Source: Pseudomonas weihenstephanensis (GTDB lineage: Bacteria > Pseudomonadota > Gammaproteobacteria > Pseudomonadales > Pseudomonadaceae). From it: a stretch of DNA of 64,000 bases. The stretch is from assembly GCF_001043055.1 (NCBI RefSeq), contig NZ_JYLF01000002.1, positions 558,001-622,000 of the forward strand, read 5' to 3'. A model generated the notes under the pieces. It saw only the letters and a list, made by a program, of their open reading frames with translations. It did no database searches and had not been told where the DNA came from. Position numbers and translations under genes: made by a program. Below are positions 55,117 through 63,600 of this stretch, piece after piece (the stretch's first letter is position 1; every line of letters begins with the position of its first letter).

Positions 55117-55617
55117 ATGGAAATGCTGAAGTTTGGTAAATTTGCTGCGCTGGCACTGGCCATGGCTGTAGCTGTAGGTTGTTCGTCCAAAGGCGGCGAC
55201 AATGCCGGTGAAGGCGCTGCTGTTGATCCAAACGCTGGTTACGGCGCAAACACAGGCGCTGTTGATGGCTCCCTGAGTGAAGAAGCTGCTCTGCGCGCGA
55301 TCACTGTTTTCTACTTCGAATACGACAGTTCGGACCTGAAACCAGAAGCAATGCGCGCTCTGGACGTTCACGCAAAAGACCTGAAAGCTAACGGCGCTCG
55401 CGTTGTTCTGGAAGGTAACACTGACGCCCGTGGTACTCGTGAGTACAACATGGCTCTGGGCGAGCGTCGTGCGAAAGCCGTTCAACGCTACCTGGTACTG
55501 CAAGGTGTTTCCCCAGCACAGCTGGAGCTGGTGTCCTACGGTAAAGAGCGTCCAATCGCTACTGGCAACGACGAACAGTCGTGGGCTCAAAACCGTCGCG
55601 TCGAACTGCGTAAGTAA
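55117..55617 (+). CDS. oprL: Peptidoglycan-associated lipoprotein OprL (Pal)
   Basis: 166 aa from ATG 55117 (TAGGAG upstream; the open frame to 55093 is not used). Lipobox AVAVGC gives the lipidated Cys at about residue 22. A Gly/Ala/Asp-rich linker, then the OmpA-like peptidoglycan-binding domain with [19 protein letters not shown]. Anchors the outer membrane to peptidoglycan and interacts with TolB. Confidence 0.96.
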   Translation: MEMLKFGKFAALALAMAVAVGCSSKGGDNAGEGAAVDPNAGYGANTGAVDGSLSEEAALRAITVFYFEYDSSDLKPEAMRALDVHAKDLKANGARVVLEGNTDARGTREYNMALGERRAKAVQRYLVLQGVSPAQLELVSYGKERPIATGNDEQSWAQNRRVELRK

Positions 55618-55623
55618 TTCGTC

Positions 55624-56445
55624 ATGCGAACGTGCCGCCGCGCTGTAACTATTCTGACTCTCAGCCTCATGCCGCTTGCGGCCTGGGCTGCGGTTCCTGT
55701 GGTCGATGACAACTCTGGCTATAACAATAGCGGGGGGAGTTATCCGTCAACGGGTTACGGTGCGAGCGGCGCCTATGCCGGGGGAGGGGTTTCGGCCCCT
55801 GTCTCGGCACAGGGCGAGCTGTTCAACCAGTTGCAACAAATGCAGGAACAGATAGCACGCCAGCAAGGTGTGATTGAGGTTCTGCAAAATGATGTATCGC
55901 GCATGAAGCAAGAAAGCCTGGAGCGATACCAGGAACTTGATCGGCGTATTGGTGCTGGCATTGCTCCTGCTGCCACGCCTGATAATTCTTCTGCTGGTGG
56001 CGCAACCAATGCCGCCGGCAATACCGCAGCGCCTGCACCTCAGGTGGCTGCAAGTACTGAGCCTGCTGATCCGGCGAAAGAAAAGCTCTATTACGATGCG
56101 GCTTTCGATTTGATCAAGGCCAAGGACTTCGATAAAGCCAGTCAGGCATTTACAGCTTTTCTGCGCAAATACCCAAACAGCCAATACGCGGGCAATGCTC
56201 AGTACTGGTTGGGTGAAGTGAACTTGGCCAAGGGCGATTTGCAAGCTGCCGGTCAGGCGTTTGCCAAAGTCAGTCAGCTGTATCCAAAGCATGGCAAAGT
56301 GCCGGACTCGTTGTACAAGCTGGCTGATGTAGAGCGCCGCTTGGGGCATACCGACAAAGTCAAAGGCATTTTGCAGCAAGTGGTGGCCCAGTATCCGGGC
56401 ACATCCGCTGCGCAGTTGGCTCAACGCGATTTGCAGCGTATGTGA
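55624..56445 (+). CDS. cpoB: CpoB/YbgF periplasmic coordinator of cell division
   Basis: 273 aa. Signal peptide (TILTLSLMPLAAWA), coiled-coil trimerisation domain (LFNQLQQMQEQIARQQGVIEVLQND, about residues 62-105), an Ala/Pro/Gly-rich linker, and three C-terminal TPR units (DAAFDLIKAKDFDKASQAF, AQYWLGEVNLAKGDLQAAG, LYKLADVERRLGHTDK). CpoB couples PBP1B peptidoglycan synthesis with Tol-Pal constriction. It starts six bases after pal and ends before a terminator. Confidence 0.95.
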   Translation: MRTCRRAVTILTLSLMPLAAWAAVPVVDDNSGYNNSGGSYPSTGYGASGAYAGGGVSAPVSAQGELFNQLQQMQEQIARQQGVIEVLQNDVSRMKQESLERYQELDRRIGAGIAPAATPDNSSAGGATNAAGNTAAPAPQVAASTEPADPAKEKLYYDAAFDLIKAKDFDKASQAFTAFLRKYPNSQYAGNAQYWLGEVNLAKGDLQAAGQAFAKVSQLYPKHGKVPDSLYKLADVERRLGHTDKVKGILQQVVAQYPGTSAAQLAQRDLQRM

Positions 56446-56466
56446 GTCCACAAAGCTTTCATCGAG

Positions 56467-56492
56467 AAACCCGCGCCTGTCGCGGGTTTTTT
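56467..56492 (+). terminator. Rho-independent terminator of the tol-pal-cpoB operon
   Basis: A perfect 9-base stem AAACCCGCG / CGCGGGTTT with loop CCTGT, followed by TTT. It is 21 bases after the cpoB stop. Confidence 0.9.
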
Positions 56493-56607
56493 CGTTAGAA
56501 TCCACGCCCTTTTATGAAATACGCTCTTCTGAGTCCTGCGCAGGCAGATTCTTTGGAGTGCCTGACGGAGGCGGACAGCCTGTTTAGCTGTTACGCCCGT
56601 GGCGGAT

Positions 56608-57255
56608 ATGCAAGACACATTAAGAATTACCGAAGTTTTTTACTCGTTACAGGGTGAAACGCGAACGGCTGGCTTGCCCACCGTTTTTGTACGTCTCACG
56701 GGCTGCCCTTTGCGATGCGGCTACTGCGACAGCGCTTATGCCTTCAGTGGTGGCACTGTGCGCTCCCTCGACAGCATCCTTGAGCAAGTCGCTGGTTTTC
56801 GTGCGCGTTACGTTTGCGTGACCGGTGGTGAGCCGTTGGCTCAACCCAACGCGATTCCACTTCTCAAGCAGCTTTGTGATGCTGGCTACGAGGTCTCTAT
56901 TGAGACCAGTGGTGCGCTGGACATATCAGCTGTCGATCCGCGTGTCAGCCGCGTCCTCGACTTGAAAACCCCGGACTCTAAAGAGTCCCATCGCAATCTC
57001 TACGACAATATCGCCCTGTTGACGCGTCATGATCAGGTCAAATTTGTGATCTGTTCGCGCGACGACTACGACTGGGCGGTCTCCAAGTTGATTGAGTACG
57101 GTTTGGAGCGGCGTGCCGGTGAGGTGTTGTTCTCTCCGAGCCACCACGATTTGCCTGCGCGCGATCTGGCTGACTGGATCGTGGCGGATAACTTGCCTGT
57201 GCGCTTGCAGATGCAGTTGCACAAATATCTATGGAATGATGAGCCGGGGCGCTGA
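56608..57255 (+). CDS. queE: 7-carboxy-7-deazaguanine synthase QueE
   Basis: 215 aa from ATG 56608 (a GTG frame begins 9 bases earlier). Radical-SAM CxxxCxxC-type motif [14 protein letters not shown] (about residues 31-40), cofactor-binding [19 protein letters not shown], and [16 protein letters not shown]. Makes the 7-deazaguanine core for queuosine tRNA modification. Followed by queC one base after its stop; together with upstream cpoB this is the usual Pseudomonas order. Confidence 0.92.
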   Translation: MQDTLRITEVFYSLQGETRTAGLPTVFVRLTGCPLRCGYCDSAYAFSGGTVRSLDSILEQVAGFRARYVCVTGGEPLAQPNAIPLLKQLCDAGYEVSIETSGALDISAVDPRVSRVLDLKTPDSKESHRNLYDNIALLTRHDQVKFVICSRDDYDWAVSKLIEYGLERRAGEVLFSPSHHDLPARDLADWIVADNLPVRLQMQLHKYLWNDEPGR

Positions 57256-57256
57256 A

Positions 57257-57949
57257 ATGACTGAACAATCGTTAGCCACTGAAAAAAGAGCGGTAATCCT
57301 GCTGTCGGGCGGTCTTGATTCTGCGACCGTCGTAGCGATGGCGCGTGCCGAAGGGTATAGCTGCTACACCATGAGCTTTGATTACGGGCAGCGCCATCGT
57401 GCTGAACTGGACGCTGCTGCTCGGGTTGCGCGCGACTTGGGAGCCATTGAGCACAAGGTCATCGGCCTGAGCCTGGACGGCATTGGCGGTTCAGCATTGA
57501 CGGACAGCTCTATCGATGTGCCTGAGGCGCCAAGCGAAGGCATTCCGGTGACTTATGTGCCGGCGCGAAACACGGTATTCCTGTCATTGGCGCTGGGCTG
57601 GGCAGAAGTGCTGAGCGCACGCGACATCTTCATCGGCGTCAATGCGGTGGATTATTCGGGCTACCCGGATTGCCGACCTGAGTTTGTTGAAGCATTCGAA
57701 GTGATGGCCAACCTGGCGACTAAAGCCGGTGTGGAGGGGCAGGGCTTCAAGATTCAAGCGCCTCTGCAAAATATGAGTAAGGCACAAATCGTCCAGGCCG
57801 GAGTAAAGCTGGGCGTCGATTACTCGCTGACAGTTTCTTGCTACCAGGCGGATGGTCAGGGGCGTGCATGCGGTAAATGTGACAGCTGCCGCTTGCGTGC
57901 AGAAGGCTTTGCAGCAGCCGGAATTAAAGACCCAACCCGCTATTTTTGA
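57257..57949 (+). CDS. queC: 7-cyano-7-deazaguanine synthase QueC
   Basis: 230 aa from ATG 57257; the upstream extension from 57092 lies inside queE and is not real. PP-loop ATPase motif [16 protein letters not shown] at residues 17-32, [12 protein letters not shown], and the zinc-binding C-terminus [21 protein letters not shown]. Converts carboxydeazaguanine to preQ0 with ATP and ammonia. One base separates it from the queE stop. Its 3' end is 74 bases before tRNA-Lys. Confidence 0.95.
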   Translation: MTEQSLATEKRAVILLSGGLDSATVVAMARAEGYSCYTMSFDYGQRHRAELDAAARVARDLGAIEHKVIGLSLDGIGGSALTDSSIDVPEAPSEGIPVTYVPARNTVFLSLALGWAEVLSARDIFIGVNAVDYSGYPDCRPEFVEAFEVMANLATKAGVEGQGFKIQAPLQNMSKAQIVQAGVKLGVDYSLTVSCYQADGQGRACGKCDSCRLRAEGFAAAGIKDPTRYF

Positions 57950-58023
57950 TTTATTTGGTATTTATTTTTAATCGGGTGTTGAATTCTCGTTAAAAATCAG
58001 TATTATACGTCCCACAACGAAGC

Positions 58024-58099
58024 GGGTCGTTAGCTCAGTTGGTAGAGCAGTTGGCTTTTAACCAATTGGTCGTAGGTTCGAATCCCACACGACCCACCA
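58024..58099 (+). tRNA. tRNA-Lys (anticodon TTT)
   Basis: A complete 76-nt cloverleaf: acceptor GGGTCGT/ACGACCC, D arm TAGCTCAGTTGGTAGAGC, anticodon loop CTTTTAA with anticodon TTT, T loop GGTTCGAATCC and encoded CCA. In P. aeruginosa the tRNA-Lys downstream of the queC locus is an attachment site for PAPI-1/pKLC102-type islands. No direct duplicate of its 3' end is seen downstream in this window. Confidence 0.97.
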
Positions 58100-58115
58100 T
58101 ATGCAACACCAAAAC

Positions 58116-58150
58116 AGCCGGTCTAATCCTCAGGATTAACCGGCTTTTTT
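58116..58150 (+). terminator. Rho-independent terminator of tRNA-Lys
   Basis: AGCCGGT-C-TAATCCT pairs with AGGATTA-ACCGGCT, followed by TTTTTT. It lies 17 bases after the tRNA end. Confidence 0.85.
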
Positions 58151-58300
58151 GTGCCCGCGATTTGGCGTGATCGCGGCATGGAGGGGGGGCGCGTGTGTCA
58201 CGTTTGATACGGGCTGATTCAATTGGGGGGAGATCGGCGTGAGCTGTTGTGCGCATGGAGGGTACTAACGTGTGTAAACGTTCATTATCCGGAGTCAGGA

Positions 58301-59533
58301 ATGAGTATTTCCTCGCTAAGTGCTATTCGGCCCTGTGGCTCTAGCCTTCAATCGCTGAGCAGGTTAAAAGAGCAAAAAGTCTGCACCGCCAGACCTGAAT
58401 CTGATGCCGCGCGGATGTTGCTGCTCCTGGAAAAAGTTCAACATCGTACTGGCATTGTGGCCAGTCACTTGGTGCCCTTGCAGAGCGTTGCGAAAGAGCA
58501 CAACTGCATTATTGGCATTCGCCCGGTTGAAGCCGTGGCGACAGGGCTGATCGAGGAGGGGCACCCCACCAAAGATTTCCACATCAAAGGCAAGAGCGCC
58601 AATTGGGGGCCTCAGGCCGGGATGATCTGTGTCGACCAAGCGTTCAGCAAGCTGGAAGGGTGTCGGGTGTCGGACCCTGCGCGTATTGGAAAATTCAACG
58701 GGCAGACGCGCGAATGCATAGAAAACGGTCACGCCGTTGCCATTCCACTGGTGGTTTCCAGAGAGCGCCTGCACACGTTGTTGGCCGGTGATCTGATTAC
58801 CGACATGCGGGTTGCGAATGCCGAGGGTTGCATCAGGTTTAGCGCAAAAGCGCCCAGTGGTGAGCGTTACCTGTTCGAAGCCGCACCGGCAGTGGACGCT
58901 GCGCAGGGTTTATACCAGATCAGCCAGCAAGGAAAGCCGCTGGAAGTACTGGCAAAAACAGCCGGGGGCAAGGCGCTGACGGCTGACTATGACTTGCATC
59001 TGGTCGGGCCTCATATCAGCGATCTTGGGACGCAAGATAACCTGCCGGTCCAGGATATAGCGCACGATCTGTTCAGGGCTCGCATTGATGGATACATCGA
59101 TCGCACAACCGATTCACGCCCTAAAAATCTGGCGCCCGAACTGCGTCAGGCCTATGCAAGTGCCAGCAATTTTTATCGCAAGGAATGTTCTGAGATCGGT
59201 AATGCCACGCACCGTATCGCTAAGATGATTCCTGTGATCAACGCGGCTTTGGTGGGTACGGGGGAGCGCGTGGTTCATCACAACGCAGACTCTGGTAGTC
59301 CGGCGAGTGAGGCCGCAGCCAACTATCCGGCCACGTTCTTCTTGCCCGTCAAGCTTGGGGGGTTTGACGAAATGTGTGTGATTGAGGACCGTCAGCAGAT
59401 GGCTGAGCTTATTCAGCAAGCGAAAAACAGCGGATATCACGTGCCGTTAAATCCGTTATGGGAAGCGGATGTGACCCGTATCAGGCGCGCTGATTTCGTA
59501 AACGCTCAGCGGGTACTTAATCGCTCTGGATAA
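58301..59533 (+). CDS. ExoY/edema-factor-type nucleotidyl cyclase toxin
   Basis: 410 aa from ATG 58301 (GGAGTCAGGA ribosome site); ExoY is 378 aa. Motifs of the class II adenylate cyclase toxin fold: ATP-binding and catalytic lysines K91 and K98 in PTKDFHIKGKSANWGPQAG, the metal-binding aspartates D229 and D231 in TADYDLHLVGPH, and a VVHHNADSGSPAS loop near the His/Asn of edema factor. The N-terminal ~30 residues (Ser-rich, amphipathic) resemble a type III secretion signal. ExoY is actin-activated in host cells; no secretion genes lie here, so the export route is unknown. It is the first gene after tRNA-Lys. Confidence 0.85.
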   Translation: MSISSLSAIRPCGSSLQSLSRLKEQKVCTARPESDAARMLLLLEKVQHRTGIVASHLVPLQSVAKEHNCIIGIRPVEAVATGLIEEGHPTKDFHIKGKSANWGPQAGMICVDQAFSKLEGCRVSDPARIGKFNGQTRECIENGHAVAIPLVVSRERLHTLLAGDLITDMRVANAEGCIRFSAKAPSGERYLFEAAPAVDAAQGLYQISQQGKPLEVLAKTAGGKALTADYDLHLVGPHISDLGTQDNLPVQDIAHDLFRARIDGYIDRTTDSRPKNLAPELRQAYASASNFYRKECSEIGNATHRIAKMIPVINAALVGTGERVVHHNADSGSPASEAAANYPATFFLPVKLGGFDEMCVIEDRQQMAELIQQAKNSGYHVPLNPLWEADVTRIRRADFVNAQRVLNRSG

Positions 59534-59738
59534 CAGGTTCGTGTACATCTACTGCACGGCCCATCTGCCGGGTTCAGAGTGGAGAAACTACAGGGGCTTA
59601 AGCCGGACACGACCCTGGGGTCACGTGGTCTATGCTCACAGCCCAATCCCGGGCTGAACCATTTGTGACTGTGTGTAGCCAAAGCAATAGCGTTCGGCTA
59701 GGGCTTGGAACACATCCGACATCAACAGGAGGTTTACG

Positions 59739-60425
59739 ATGAGCAAGAAGATTTTGGTGGTACTGACCAGTGTCGAGAAATACCCGAATCTGCCGCGCGC
59801 AACGGGATTGTGGTTGGGCGAGGCAGTGCATTTCGTACACAAGGTTGAGGCTGCGGGCTACACGGTGGATTACGTCAGCCCGCAGGGCGGTTACACCCCT
59901 ATTGACCCGCACAGTTTGGCCAAGGACATGGCAGCCGATATCGACTGGCAGTGGTATCACGACAAAGCGTTCATGAATCGGTTGGGGGCGACGCTCAAGC
60001 CCGAAGACATCAAGCCTGAGGACTACGCGGCTATTTATTACGCGGGTGGTCACGGGGTGATTTGGGATTTCCCGGACAACGTAGCCCTGCAAACCATCAG
60101 TCGTGAGATTTATGAGGCGGGTGGCGTCGTGTCTTCGGTGTGTCATGGGGCGGTAGGGCTGCTTCACATCCTGCTGTCCGATGGCGAGCTGCTAATCAAG
60201 GGTAAAAAGGTGACTGGTTTTTCCAATGAGGAAGAGCAGTTGGCGGGGTTGGCCGAGTTCGTGCCGTACCTGACCGAGACTGAGTTGGTGAAGCGCGGTG
60301 CACTGTACGAGAAAGCCAGCGAACCGTGGGCGGCTTATGCAATCGCTGACGGGCGGTTGATTACGGGTCAAAACCCGGCGTCAGGTGGGCCGGTTGCTGA
60401 TCTGGTGCTTGAAGCGCTGAAATAA
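59739..60425 (+). CDS. DJ-1/PfpI-type class I glutamine amidotransferase-like protein
   Basis: 228 aa, close to Hsp31/type 1 amidotransferase domain proteins. MSKKILVVLTSVEKYP, ATGLWLGEAVHFVHKVEAAG (E-containing active-site loop), YAAIYYAGGHGVIWDFPDN, and the nucleophile elbow VSSVCHGAVGLLHI with the catalytic Cys. GATase1_Hsp31-like domains are chaperone/glyoxalase III type proteins, acting on methylglyoxal. An AGGAGG ribosome site precedes ATG 59739. Separate from the smaller family member at 5986-6567. Confidence 0.88.
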   Translation: MSKKILVVLTSVEKYPNLPRATGLWLGEAVHFVHKVEAAGYTVDYVSPQGGYTPIDPHSLAKDMAADIDWQWYHDKAFMNRLGATLKPEDIKPEDYAAIYYAGGHGVIWDFPDNVALQTISREIYEAGGVVSSVCHGAVGLLHILLSDGELLIKGKKVTGFSNEEEQLAGLAEFVPYLTETELVKRGALYEKASEPWAAYAIADGRLITGQNPASGGPVADLVLEALK

Positions 60426-60662
60426 AAGAGGGGATGCCCGCAGTCCGTCACTGACAGGCTGCGGGGTTGGTAATCCATGAAATCGCTATCTGGCGTCTTG
60501 CCTGAAACATTAAACTTTTGAATCTCAAGCATATTCTGTAGCCTTGGCGCGCTGAATAGCTTGCCCGTGCCTGATAACACACATTCTCCCGGCGGGACTT
60601 GACGGTCCGGAGCCGGTGGTACACTCGACTTTCGCGCATAAGCGCTTGCAGGTCTTGCGAAC

Positions 60663-61721
60663 ATGACGCACATCTCTGAACGTTTTCTGATTCAAGCTCA
60701 CCTTGACGCCAAGCAACCCAAAGCCTTGACCCAGGCAGAAGAAGCGACGTTGCGTGCAGCAATTGCTGCCGAACTCAAGGCTCAAGATGCGGTGCTGGTT
60801 GCCCATTTCTATTGCGACCCTGTGATTCAGGCGCTGGCAGAAGAGACGGGTGGCTGTGTTTCCGACTCCCTTGAAATGGCTCGATTCGGCGCTGCACATC
60901 CAGCTAAAACCGTGCTGGTCGCCGGTGTGCGCTTTATGGGTGAGACCGCAAAAATTCTCACCCCTGAAAAGCGCGTGCTAATGCCCACGCTCGAGGCGAC
61001 CTGCTCGCTGGACTTAGGCTGCCCGGTGGAGGCTTTTTCAGCGTTTTGCGACAAGCACCCTGAGCGCACGGTGGTGGTGTATGCCAACACGTCGGCCGCC
61101 GTTAAGGCGCGCGCGGATTGGGTCGTCACCTCAAGCTGTGCGCTGGAAATTGTCGAAAGCCTGATGGATAACGGCGAGACGATTATCTGGGGGCCGGACA
61201 AACACTTGGGGCGCTACATCCAGCGTCAGACGGGTGCCGATATGTTGCTGTGGGACGGTGCGTGCATTGTCCATGAAGAGTTCAAGTCCAAGCAGCTTGA
61301 AGACATGAAAGCGCTGTACCCGGATGCGGCCATTCTGGTTCACCCGGAGTCGCCTGAGTCGGTAATCGACCTGGCAGACGCTGTTGGCTCGACCAGCCAA
61401 TTGATCGCAGCGGCGCAGAACCTGCCCAACAAGACGTTTATCGTGGCCACCGATCGCGGCATTTTTTACAAAATGCAGCAGTTGTGCCCCGACAAGGTCT
61501 TCATCGAAGCCCCTACGGCCGGCAACGGCGCTGCGTGTCGCAGTTGCGCGCATTGCCCGTGGATGGCCATGAATACGCTAGAGCGTACGTTGGAGTGCCT
61601 GCAAAAGGGCACCAACGAGATCTTTGTTGATCCGGCGCTGGTGCCCCACGCCGTCCGCCCGCTCAAACGTATGCTGGACTTCACCCAGGCGGCGCGTTTG
61701 AAGCTGGCGGGTAATGCCTGA
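60663..61721 (+). CDS. nadA: Quinolinate synthase A
   Basis: 352 aa. The iron-sulfur ligands are seen as HFYCDPVIQ, the mid-protein Cys residues and [13 protein letters not shown] (C-x2-C-x2-C) near the C-terminus; [15 protein letters not shown] and [17 protein letters not shown] follow. Condenses iminoaspartate with dihydroxyacetone phosphate to quinolinate in de novo NAD synthesis. Position two genes before TusA-like gene matches PA1004-1006. No obvious NadR-like site. Confidence 0.95.
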   Translation: MTHISERFLIQAHLDAKQPKALTQAEEATLRAAIAAELKAQDAVLVAHFYCDPVIQALAEETGGCVSDSLEMARFGAAHPAKTVLVAGVRFMGETAKILTPEKRVLMPTLEATCSLDLGCPVEAFSAFCDKHPERTVVVYANTSAAVKARADWVVTSSCALEIVESLMDNGETIIWGPDKHLGRYIQRQTGADMLLWDGACIVHEEFKSKQLEDMKALYPDAAILVHPESPESVIDLADAVGSTSQLIAAAQNLPNKTFIVATDRGIFYKMQQLCPDKVFIEAPTAGNGAACRSCAHCPWMAMNTLERTLECLQKGTNEIFVDPALVPHAVRPLKRMLDFTQAARLKLAGNA

Positions 61722-61730
61722 CAGGCCCGA

Positions 61731-61775
61731 TGACAGCTTGCCCTCACCCTCAGTGGGGAAGGGCAGGCGTTGTCA
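61731..61775. terminator. Probable bidirectional terminator between nadA and the M48 protease gene
   Basis: Outer arms TGACA / TGTCA (61731-61735, 61771-61775) and an inner GCCCT...CCC-TCAG-GGG...AGGGC stem (61740-61764). It overlaps the end of the minus-strand gene, whose stop is at 61773. No long T-run, so moderate confidence. Confidence 0.45.
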
Positions 61776-63203
61776 GTTCATCATTTCCTTGATGGCTCTT
61801 TCTTGGTCGAGCAAATCGCGTTGACGGGCATCAATGCGCGATGACAGCTGGAAGTTGTTGGTGAGTTTTTTGGCGAACTCCAGCTGTTGCAGTGCTTGCC
61901 GATAATCCCCCACCAATGCGAAGTATTCAGCGCGCGCCTGGTGCAAGCCGATGATGTTGCCCGACAGCCCTCGGGTTTCAGCTACCGAGTACCACACGTC
62001 CGGGTCGTCGGGGCGACTTTTGAGCAGTGCTTCGAGTGCTTTGTCAGCCTCGCCCGGGCGGTTTTGCTTGAGTAGCAGGTCGACGCGCGCCTGATTGAGC
62101 GGATAGTTACCCGGGTACAGCGTGCGCATCCGGTCTACACGCTGTTGGGCTTCTGCCAACCGGTTGCTGGCCGTGTCGAGTTCAATTTGCGCCAGGTTAT
62201 ACGTGATGTCGTTGGGCGACTTTTCCAGCAGTATTTTTAGATTTTCACGTGCTTCGTTAAATTGGCTGCCTTTGATTTGGGCGATCGCCAACCCATAGCG
62301 GGCGACATCGTTTTTCGGGTTTTCATCGAGCAAGACGCGAAAACGCTTGGCGGCCAGGCCGGGGGTTTCTTCGTAGTTGAGCTGGACGCGGGCGCGGATC
62401 AGTTGATAGCGCAGACTGTCTTCGGTGCCGCCGAGTTTGGCTTGCTCGGCGCGGTTGCGGGTGTCGGCGATGCGCGATTCTGTCACCGGGTGAGTCAGCA
62501 AAAACTCAGGTGGACGTCCGTCAAAACGGTATTGGCGCATCAGGCGTTCAAACATGGTCGGCATGGAGCGTGGGTCGTAGCCTGCTTTCTCCAGATTAAG
62601 AATGCCGATACGGTCCGCTTCTTGTTCGTTCTGCCGCGAAAAGCGTCGCTGCTCTTGCATGGCAGCTGCCTGGGTGCCGGCAATGGCGGCGATCCCTGCG
62701 TCACCTGCGCCCGCAGCGGCAACGATAATCCCGGCGAGTAAGGCGGCCATCATCGGCATTTGCATGCGTTGCTGGGCTTCTACACCGCGTGCGAAGTGAC
62801 GTTGCGACAAGTGGGCCAATTCGTGGGCCAGTACCGAGGCGTATTCGCCTTCGGTCTGCGCGTTGAGAAACAGTCCGCCGTTGACCCCGATAATCCCACC
62901 AGGCGCGGCAAAGGCGTTGAGCTGCGGGCTGTTGATCAGAATGAATTCCAGGCGCCGATCCTGGACCTGGCTTGTCTCCACCAACTTGTAAACACTGGTT
63001 TCAACGTAGTCTTTGAGTTGTGGATCGTTAAGCTGCGAGACCTGACCACGAAGCATGCTCAACCAGGCGCGACCCAGTTGATACTCCTGCTGCGGCGATA
63101 CGATGGACGAGCTGGCATCACCCAGCGACGGCAAATCGTCGGCGAAACTCGGTGATGCGAGCAGGCAAGCGAGCGTCAACAGGGTCGGGCGCAGAAAAGT
63201 CAT
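61773..63203 (-). CDS. M48-family periplasmic metalloprotease with TPR domain (BepA-like)
   Basis: 476 aa. Signal peptide (TLACLLASPSFA), then a zinc metalloprotease domain with HELAH (H127, E128, H131) and the third ligand E195 in NEQEADRIG, and a C-terminal TPR region (about residues 290-450: AQIKGSQFNEARENLKIL, RVDLLLKQNRPGEADKALEALL). BepA-type enzymes degrade misassembled outer-membrane proteins and help LptD maturation. Conserved next to nadA and the TusA-like gene in pseudomonads (PA1005). Confidence 0.92.
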   Translation of the reverse strand: MTFLRPTLLTLACLLASPSFADDLPSLGDASSSIVSPQQEYQLGRAWLSMLRGQVSQLNDPQLKDYVETSVYKLVETSQVQDRRLEFILINSPQLNAFAAPGGIIGVNGGLFLNAQTEGEYASVLAHELAHLSQRHFARGVEAQQRMQMPMMAALLAGIIVAAAGAGDAGIAAIAGTQAAAMQEQRRFSRQNEQEADRIGILNLEKAGYDPRSMPTMFERLMRQYRFDGRPPEFLLTHPVTESRIADTRNRAEQAKLGGTEDSLRYQLIRARVQLNYEETPGLAAKRFRVLLDENPKNDVARYGLAIAQIKGSQFNEARENLKILLEKSPNDITYNLAQIELDTASNRLAEAQQRVDRMRTLYPGNYPLNQARVDLLLKQNRPGEADKALEALLKSRPDDPDVWYSVAETRGLSGNIIGLHQARAEYFALVGDYRQALQQLEFAKKLTNNFQLSSRIDARQRDLLDQERAIKEMMN

Positions 63204-63328
63204 GCACTAAGCTCTAGTCAGTAAAGCGCTTACTGTAGCTGCACACTTGGCTGGCGACCAGAGGTGGCTCGGCTTGGGGTATTCTAGCCGGCTAAAAATA
63301 CCCGCAATGGTCGCCTGAGGAGCAATAA

Positions 63329-63568
63329 ATGACTGAAGTGCCGCAGCATGATGTGGAACTCGACACCAGCGGTATGAATTGCCCGTTACCGCTGCTCAAG
63401 GCCAAGTTGGAACTCAACCGTCTGGCCAGTGGCGCGGTGCTCAAAGTCATTGCCACCGATGCGGGATCGCAACGTGATTTCCGTACGTTCGCGCGCTTGG
63501 CGGGGCATGCCATGTTGCGCGAAGAGGATGCGGCAGGCGTCTATCGTTACTGGTTGCGCAAGGCCTGA
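63329..63568 (+). CDS. TusA-like sulfurtransferase
   Basis: 79 aa. SirA/TusA fold with the sulfur-carrier Cys in LDTSGMNCPLPLLKAKLEL (CPxP motif, C at about residue 15). Related to tRNA 2-thiouridine sulfur relay, but this is the small PA1006-type protein linked to molybdenum cofactor homeostasis in P. aeruginosa. Divergent from the M48 gene; GAGGAGC precedes ATG 63329. A PerM-type gene begins 32 bases downstream. Confidence 0.9.
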   Translation: MTEVPQHDVELDTSGMNCPLPLLKAKLELNRLASGAVLKVIATDAGSQRDFRTFARLAGHAMLREEDAAGVYRYWLRKA

Positions 63569-63600
63569 GCCTTGGTGTTGCCTTCTTTCAAGGAATATTG

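Noticed and set aside
58024..58099. Search for a direct repeat of the tRNA-Lys 3' end as an attR site
   Set aside because: No second copy of GGTTCGAATCCCACACGACC seen downstream within the window, so no att pair can be called.
60437..60465. CCCGCAG...CTGCGGG hairpin after the second DJ-1-type gene
   Set aside because: Could be a terminator, but with a 15-base centre and only two Ts after it I do not list it as a feature.
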